The notes beneath the pieces were generated by a model, which made no database searches, was not told the DNA's origin, and saw nothing but the letters and a program-made list of their open reading frames with translations. Of a stretch of 5,940 nucleotides of DNA, positions 5,471 through 5,940 are shown one piece after another. Source of the stretch: an uncultured Deinococcales bacterium (GTDB lineage: Bacteria; Deinococcota; Deinococci; Deinococcales; Trueperaceae); contig CALGZD010000383.1 in assembly GCA_937934635.1 (NCBI GenBank), positions 1 through 5,940 on the forward strand, written 5' to 3'. The translations under genes were made by a program, and so were the position numbers. Every line of letters starts with the position of its first letter. The stretch's first letter is position 1.

Positions 5471-5940
5471 TGCCCCTCCCCCTCTTCTTGTTCTTGGGCA
5501 GATTGCTGACTAGACTCACCTGTAATTTCGCTAGTAAAGTTCTGCTTTAAGAGTTCGATGACTTCTTCTTTATTCCCATCAGATATATCAGCTAAGCTTA
5601 GCTCAACTTCATTGCTAGTAAGCCACTGACCAGATTCACTTTGCCATGAGCCTTCATCCAAACGGAACAAACCTTGAGAAAAGCCAACTAACGGTGAGTA
5701 ATACATTGCGTCATAAGCAAAGATTAAAACTTCATCATCAACTCTAAATTCAGGCATAGCTTCTACTTCAATTGTTATTTCCTCAGTGCTACCACCAAAG
5801 AAATATAAATCATGCGTCTCAGACAAGTCGCCTTTGAGAGTGTCTTTAAGAGTCTCTTTGATGCTAAAGCTAACCTTCGTCCAAGGCTCCATACCTGTTT
5901 GCCCTTCACGTAGCTCAACAGAAACGTCTGTAACCTGTCC
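5467..5940 (-). CDS. Probable secreted protein of unknown function (5' end beyond window)
   Basis: The frame is open from the window edge, so the 157 visible residues are a C-terminal part. The first in-frame ATG (5892-5890) is internal, because the 16 codons before it (GQVTDVSVELREGQTG) continue the same conserved-looking segment. The pattern GQVTDVSVEL...VSFSIKETLKGDLSE...LYFFGG...EVEAMPEFRVDDEVLIFAYD...LVGFSQGLFRLDE matches a family I recall only as uncharacterised, with beta strands around a 'V.EVLKG' and 'F.VGEEVLVF' core, often encoded beside secreted matrixin-like proteins. A signal peptide would lie off-window. The last ~25 residues are Gln/Glu/Ser-rich, like the N-terminal linker of the next protein. 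The stop overlaps the next start by four bases, so the two form an operon and may act as a pair. Function is not known. Confidence 0.8.
   Translation of the reverse strand, partial: GQVTDVSVELREGQTGMEPWTKVSFSIKETLKDTLKGDLSETHDLYFFGGSTEEITIEVEAMPEFRVDDEVLIFAYDAMYYSPLVGFSQGLFRLDEGSWQSESGQWLTSNEVELSLADISDGNKEEVIELLKQNFTSEITGESSQQSAQEQEEGEGQ
5473..5484 (-). promoter_or_regulatory. Ribosome binding site of the metzincin-like gene, embedded in the upstream coding end
   Basis: Read on the minus strand this is GAGGGGGAGGGG, with GGAGG four bases before the ATG at 5470-5468. The same bases encode the final EGEG of the upstream protein. With the 4-base ATGA stop/start overlap, this indicates translational coupling and fixes the start of the downstream gene. 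Confidence 0.85.

Noticed and set aside
5890..5892. ATG as the start of the last minus-strand gene
   Set aside because: The frame stays open upstream to the window edge and the upstream residues continue the family-like pattern, so the gene is truncated by the window.

Overview
This is an AT-rich bacterial chromosomal window with five protein-coding genes, two of them cut by the window edges. From left to right they are: nfuA (minus strand, last few codons beyond base 1); a large NYN-family RNA nuclease fused to S1 RNA-binding domains (plus strand); a small secreted beta-sandwich-like protein (plus strand); and a two-gene minus-strand operon. That operon holds a secreted protein of unknown function (5' end beyond base 5940) followed by a secreted, apparently inactivated metzincin-like protein with a dockerin/EF-hand module. 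I see no tRNA, rRNA, CRISPR array or transposase gene.

The organism cannot be named from the sequence. Sec signal peptides, a two-domain NfuA and a cluster of small secreted proteins fit a free-living bacterium. The pairing of a 'TLKGDL...' secreted protein with a matrixin-like dockerin protein, and the C-x-G-F/Y-I ... DTT protein, remind me of Deinococcota (Trueperaceae-like) or Chloroflexota genomes. That is an impression from memory, not evidence.

nfuA and the nuclease gene diverge from a 443-bp promoter region (552-994). It carries a run of A-tracts repeated about every 10 bp, a classic curved-DNA pattern, plus a short direct repeat. The nuclease (800 aa) reads as NYN catalytic domain, Lys/Ser-rich linker, LOTUS/wHTH-like domain, one degenerate and two canonical S1 domains, an acidic linker and a C-terminal winged-helix-like domain. 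This is a plausible RNA-decay or RNA-surveillance protein. A perfect 24-bp palindrome lies inside its coding sequence. Behind it, three 12-bp repeats containing TATACT-like boxes precede the small secreted-protein gene, which ends at a strong intrinsic terminator.

Between that terminator and the convergent metzincin gene lies the best-supported cryptic element of the window. It is a 169-bp non-coding sequence (4165-4333) with imperfect terminal inverted repeats, bounded on both sides by the same 8-bp direct repeat TTTTGACT. This is the signature of a MITE with its target-site duplication. The right copy of the duplication overlaps the metzincin stop codon. Removing the element and one repeat restores a compact convergent junction with the terminator next to the stop codon.
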